From Hanleya hanleyi (lineage: Eukaryota > Mollusca > Polyplacophora > Lepidopleurida > Hanleyidae): 64,000 nt of DNA. A program made the position numbers and the translations under genes. The stretch lies in NCBI GenBank assembly GCA_036873755.1, contig JAVTVY010045371.1:1-64000 (forward strand). The letters run 5' to 3'. Shown in pieces: positions 59,328 to 64,000 of this stretch (within the stretch, counting starts at the first letter, position 1; each line of letters opens with the position of its first letter). Under the pieces are notes generated by a model. That model was not told the DNA's origin, made no database searches, and saw only the letters and a list, made by a program, of their open reading frames with translations.

Positions 59328-60449
59328 TTAGATTTTCGAAAAGCATTCGATTTGGTGAATCATAAAATTCTACTGCAAAAATTACAAATATATGGCTGTA
59401 GTAACGATACAATGAATTTCTTTAATTCATACCTCACCGATCGATATCAAAAAGTTAGTCTTAAAGGTTTCATTTCTGACTCCCTACCTGTAAACTGTGT
59501 CCCTCAAGGTAGTATTCTTGGGCCTCTGTTTTTTCTTTTATTCATAAATGACCTACTTATGTACAATGACAACTGCGAAGTTCATATGTACGCAGATGAC
59601 TCTACTCTGACTAGCTGTGGTAATTCCATTGAGTCAATTGAAGCTAACCTTAACACTGCTGTTCAAAATGTTGAAATATGGTGCGACGAAAACGAAATGA
59701 CACTGAACAGTGAAAAATCCAAGGCAATGTTAGCCACCACTTCACAGAAACGATCCAGGCTGTTATCCGATCATTTAAATATTACCGTGGCAGACACTGT
59801 CTTACAGAACGTAGACAGTGATAAAATCCTGGGAATAATTGTCGACAAGAACCTAAACTGGCAAAACCAAGTTGATTCTGTGTGCAGCAAAATTAGTCAA
59901 CGCATTGCCTTACTACGCCGCATCAAACGTTTTTTAACTGAATATGCACGCAGACGATTTTTCAATAGTTTCATCCTGCCCATGTTTGATTACTGTTCTG
60001 CTGTCTGGGGTAACCAGCAAGTCCAACAAGTGGACAAACTGATAAGGCTGCAGAAATGTGCAGCCAGGTTAATTCTAGATGAGCCTTATACTACCCCGTC
60101 ACTAGGGATGTTTACCAGACTAAAGTGGTTACCATTTCAATACCGAGTAAATTACCATCGTGCTACACTTGTATACAAATCTCTTACCAACCAAAGTTCG
60201 TCTCATATGTTTAACATGTTTTCCTCTAGTTTGTCATCTCGGTCGTTACGTTCTTCACAGAGAATGATTTTACCTCGTTGTAGAACTGAATTGTTTAAAC
60301 ATAGTTTCAAGTTCCAAGCAATGAAATTATGGAAAAGTATACCCTCCACAGTTCAAGCAGCCCCAAGTGGAAATTCTTTTAAGACAAATTGTTTTCACTT
60401 CTTTTTCAATAAATTCTTAGCAGAGGGCGTACATTTCGTAGAATTCTAG
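59328..60449 (+). pseudogene. LINE ORF2, 3' part: RT palm and thumb plus C-terminus
   Basis: About 373 codons without a stop: DFRKAFDLVNHK (RT motif A), PQGSILGPLFFLLFINDL (motif B), MYADDST (catalytic motif C), LNSEKSK, LGIIVDKNLNW, then the conserved C-terminal LPMFDYCSAVWG and RLQKCAARLI. This half is intact, so the element stopped being functional through the 5' lesions and the insertion. The apparent GTG-led start at 59,301 belongs to the transposon end and has no meaning. Confidence 0.85.
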
Positions 60450-60721
60450 TTTGCATCATTTATCCATACATTTTTCAATGATCAATCTTAGCAAATGGTG
60501 CACTTTTTACCGAATTGTAGCTTGTTTATATATTTCTATACACATTTAAGCTAAACATTGTAATTTTACATTTCAATACTTTTATAATATATATATATTT
60601 ATTTGGTATTTTATATTTTTATATTTGCACATCACCACAACATACTTTGTATATACACATACTCGACTAGATGAAAAACAGCTACGCTGATTCTTATGCC
60701 AATAAACTGAAACTGAACTGA

Positions 60722-62497
60722 ATATTTTTCATAATTTCAAATTTTGAGTCATATTTTTATTCGTAGACTAGAAGTAAGATTATATTTATGAGTCCAGATA
60801 GAAGACATGGATAATAATCTAACTATATCACTGAGTACAAATGTATCGGTTTGTCATCTAGTGCACATATGGCAGGAATCATGGAAATAGACTGTAAAGT
60901 TAGGAGTCAACTTACTGACCGCCTAAATTGCAACACTTATTGAACGCGTAATTGTGTTCGAATTGTTAACTACCAATTTTGAATTTTAGCATTTAAACTT
61001 CAAATGCAGAATGTCTAAGTAGTTGCCCCCTTTTGAATAGCTATCCGCTAACTGCGAACGTTCTAAGACGTTAAGTGGACTCAATTAAAGCCCAATTAGA
61101 GCCCTCGTAGGAAACTGGAACCTGCCAACAGGGGCAGTACATGGACATGCTGTTGATATCCCACATGCCGCCGGGGACTGCGTTTCATGAATTCTGTCAG
61201 TCAACCGCGTCAGTGTATGGGAGTGTGGCGGGGTATGGGTAGGGGTATATGACGGGTACAGTACCACCTTTTCTGCACATATGAACGGCCCAGTTCCAGG
61301 TAATGGTAGGTGAAATGAGTTAATTTATACACTTATACCAGTGGCGAATCATACATTTACACTTCAGATTACACTTTAGTCTAAATGTTGATCTCGTCAA
61401 CATGAATAATCTTCTGTTTATTATGAACACGATACCTATCCGAAGATTTTCCTATGTCCGTGAAGTAAATGCAGTGCACGTCGACTTTCACTCATCTCGA
61501 TTTCGACTTATGGCTCAAGCTTTATAGCCATTGGCACATCTTTGTATTTTTTCACAGTTGATTAAATGTGATGGTTCGAACAAATACAAAAAATAAACGA
61601 ATTAAAAATTAGATCCACTCCTTACCTGCGTACACACAAGAAGTTGGAGGAACGTCTACAAAAGTAAAGGAAAATATACTAACAGATTATATGTATTTGG
61701 CGTCGAATGTCGTCGCCCCGAAAATGTTTGATCGGGCCACACTTTGACAGTCAGTCGTCAGTCTTTTTATCGCAGAGAGCACACTTTTTGGAATCCGTTA
61801 TAAAAAAAAAGAAACAAGACGGGTTCTTAGATAGGCATAGAAGAACATGCTAGTCAATAAACAGACATAAACCAGAAACAGCACCATACCTAGATATAGC
61901 CTAGCTAGATGTTGTCAAATCGATATGTTATATATACATGTGCATACAATGTATCACTAGCTGCACTGGTATAATGTATAATCTTTAGCACGTGTAATAA
62001 CTAACTTATTGAAAAAGACCTCTATTGTTGAGAAAGAAAATTCATCTCATCTGCATCTTTAGTGTAATCGGGCCGTGAAACCCGCAAAGATTATCTATCA
62101 AGGGGAACAACTTCTACCAACATCTTGCCAACGGCTCATCCTGCTGGTAGAGACCGCTTAATACTCACTTCGTGGACAGTGTATATATCTGAGAAAGAAA
62201 AGTACGCGGACCACATGCACATATAATATTCGGCGGATTGTTGTGGGACTCTCGACAGTTTTCAACTTTGTAAAATGCTTATTTGATGACGCCGTGGTGA
62301 TGTCAATTTCATATTTTCTCCCTACAATAGAGAGGATAGGTGCATTATGAATTACCGGCAAAACTTTCACTCTAAAGAAAAGTCATTGTCCAGCGCCATT
62401 CCCCCCCCTTCCACTAGCACACACCCGTCTCACGCCCAGCCGTACCACACATATGCTCACTCAACAGTAGAGTAATGCATTCCTTGGATGAATTTTG
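60722..62497. other. No gene recognised
   Basis: Short ORFs only. No repeat or exon recognised before the 62,498 repeat. Confidence 0.4.
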
Positions 62498-62814
62498 GGA
62501 TGTTATCTGATACATATAGCATGGCAAACCAATTTTTGTATTTTATTCATAAGATATATACAGGTAGACTATTGAAACAAAAAGATTAATCGATTATCTA
62601 ATATTATGCTCCCCATTTACGAAGCTGAATGGGCTTCTTGCTTTTGGGCTGTTCGTATGTCCGTCTGTTCCCTATCATGAAAGCGGAATACAGAAGTTTT
62701 AATAGAGCTATAGATACGATATTTTTTCGCGTGTTCTTGCCAATGAGTGGACGATCAGAGTAACTTCTGGTGTTGGTAGATTGAATTGTAACTTAATTAC
62801 CAGCGCTGGTCTTG
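62498..62814 (+). repeat. Direct repeat copy 1 (about 315 bp)
   Basis: Starts GGATGTTATCTGATACATA and ends ATTACCAGCGCTGGTC. Repeated 1,188 bp downstream at 63,686-64,000. It includes a CTGTTCGTATGTCCGTCTGT stretch. Confidence 0.85.
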
Positions 62815-63349
62815 CCCATTCCTCCAATGGTCAGCTGGTAAGTAGATGTATCCAAACGATTGAGCCAATTACCTGATTAACTGGTGGTGTTTGTATATAA
62901 ATACTTGACATAATTTACCAGGAGTTGAACTACTTCAACTACTTCAAATATATTTCATGCAAATGTATGTAAAACAGACAGCTGTCACTGAACACCGGAG
63001 TAAATTTTGAGATGTCTTTTGTCCCGTGCGACGTGAAATTTGCATTTAGATTTTCAGAATTGCATCCTATTTTTATGAAGCAATGCAGTTTGAAAAGCAA
63101 AAAAACGCCTTTCGATAATTAATGTTGAATTTTCATCTGCTATAGCCTGTAGAAAATTGTGCCACAATAATTTCCATCCTATGACAACTTTCAAATCTTT
63201 CGACAATATTGCTGTAAAACAAGCTAAGTCCTCGCATTCAAAGTGGTCAGAAGTTCTTGTTGCGTTCTGGTAAATATTTCCTTACCTTTGCTCTCAAAGA
63301 ATATCAGAGACAGTCAGTGTTCTATGCATGCACATATTTATTGGTATAG

Positions 63350-63500
63350 GTCTGTGGTACGATTACTGCCGTGAAGAGAAATATCACACTCAGTATATTG
63401 GACAGCTGGTGACTAATATCACATATCACAGTTACGACAATCTCAGGGCAGCTACTGAATACGAGGCAATGTTTATGAGTGAGAATATATGTGATTGCAG
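63350..63500 (+). CDS. Candidate internal exon, product not recognised
   Basis: A TTGGTATAG acceptor, 151 bp of open frame, then a TGCAG|GTGTGT donor (63,501). The peptide includes LWYDYCREEKYHTQYIG, YHSYDNLRAATEYEAMF and ends ENICDC, a well-mixed composition with three cysteines. It sits between the two 315-bp repeats. The polypyrimidine tract is weak and no partner exon is seen. Confidence 0.35.
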
Positions 63501-63685
63501 GTGTGTTTTATTTGTCAGTTATGAAGGATTATTTGCTCTCGTGGGCGTTAACTCTTACCTCTGCCACTTGCGTATGAAATTATTAATATTTTGGATTGAA
63601 ATGTTTAATTTGAAAGTTTTTTATAAACTTATGTTTCAGTGTCTCAATTGATCACCTTCTGCTTTTACCAAAATATGTTCCGGAG

Positions 63686-64000
63686 TATCGTTGGAATGTT
63701 ATCTGATACATACAGCATGACAGATCAATTTTGTATTTTATTCATAAGGTATATACAGGTAGAATATTGAAACAAAAAGATTAATCCATTATCTAATATT
63801 GTGCTCCACCTTTACGAAGATGAAGGGGCTTCTTGCTTTTCGACTGTTCGTGTGTCCGTCTGTCCCCATCTTGGGAGCGGAATACAGAAGCTTTAGCGAT
63901 AGATACGAAATTTATTCGTGTGTTCTTGCCAATAAGTGGACGATCGGAGTAACTTCTGGTGCTGGTAGATTGCATTGTAACTTAATTACCAGCGCTGGTC
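63686..64000 (+). repeat. Direct repeat copy 2, running to the window edge
   Basis: About 85-90% like 62,498-62,814 by eye, including the final ATTACCAGCGCTGGTC at the last base. The repeat may continue beyond the window, so a 1.19-kb tandem array is possible. Confidence 0.85.

Larger units (their letters stand above)
56440..60721 (+). mobile_element. 5'-truncated CR1/L2/Jockey-group LINE with an inserted DNA transposon
   Basis: The second ORF starts in the endonuclease C-terminus (LIDHIY, SDHFP) and runs through the linker, RT and C-terminal region to a stop at 60,447-60,449. About 270 bp of AT-rich 3' UTR end in an AAACTGAAACTGAACTGAA tail (about 60,703-60,721), typical for this LINE group. 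It is split at 57,645-59,327. A TAA directly precedes the homology at 56,437, marking the truncation. Clade assignment is approximate. Confidence 0.8.

Noticed and set aside
59047..59412. 121-codon minus-strand ORF across the transposon end
   Set aside because: It spans the Harbinger-like terminus and runs antisense to the LINE RT; composition reflects the CTCGA/CCCGG words.

Overview
The window looks like nuclear DNA of an invertebrate animal, most likely a marine gastropod or other mollusc. The SINE 3' domain at 4,755-4,850, 11,460-11,535 and 16,085-16,160, with CT-rich or CACTCACTC-type tails, is the kind I associate with abalone-like molluscs. The Helitron-like tandem-repeat element at the left edge, the CR1/L2/Jockey-group LINE and a Penelope-type reverse transcriptase fit the same picture. 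The species assignment is inference. There are no bacterial-style operons, rRNAs, CRISPR arrays or convincing functional tRNAs.

Almost everything recognisable is repetitive or mobile DNA. From left to right: a Helitron-like element with about 150-bp core repeats (1-895); a broken Penelope-type RT on the minus strand (1,251-2,636); a 23-bp E-box minisatellite (3,019-3,433); SINE, MITE and LINE fragments (4.7-14 kb); a second RT copy shredded by nested insertions (14.5-16.87 kb); a long inverted repeat with a Tc1/mariner-like MITE in one arm (22,986-24,752); further SINEs, a hAT-like MITE and a 143-bp satellite (25.3-27.0 kb); a 4.0/4.2-kb tandem duplication (28,080-36,296); MITE-like copies (42.9-45.7 kb); a complex satellite block with higher-order structure (46.7-48.95 kb); tRNA-like repeats (55.2-55.5 kb); a 5'-truncated LINE split by a PIF/Harbinger-like element (56,440-60,721); and a 315-bp repeat pair at the right edge.

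Host coding content is thin. I see candidate exons only: 24,976-25,137, 27,579-27,661, a terminal exon at 28,386-28,520 duplicated at 32,400-32,534, a 46,103-46,286 exon and a 63,350-63,500 exon. A 43-residue ORF with a secretion-signal-like start lies at 31,442-31,573 and is copied exactly at 35,649-35,780. None is assigned to a family. The first three could be exons of one plus-strand gene whose last exon was duplicated, but splice phases do not join without additional exons.

The most informative observations are those where one copy supplies the pre-insertion or pre-duplication state of another: the mosaic identity of the tandem duplication, the MITE present in only one unit, the Tc1-like MITE in one inverted-repeat arm, gain and loss of whole hairpin units, and the ordered B-A-C satellite array. 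I did not find a clearly new biological system. The unit-wise evolving mini-hairpin array and the duplicated secreted-peptide ORF are the best candidates for follow-up.
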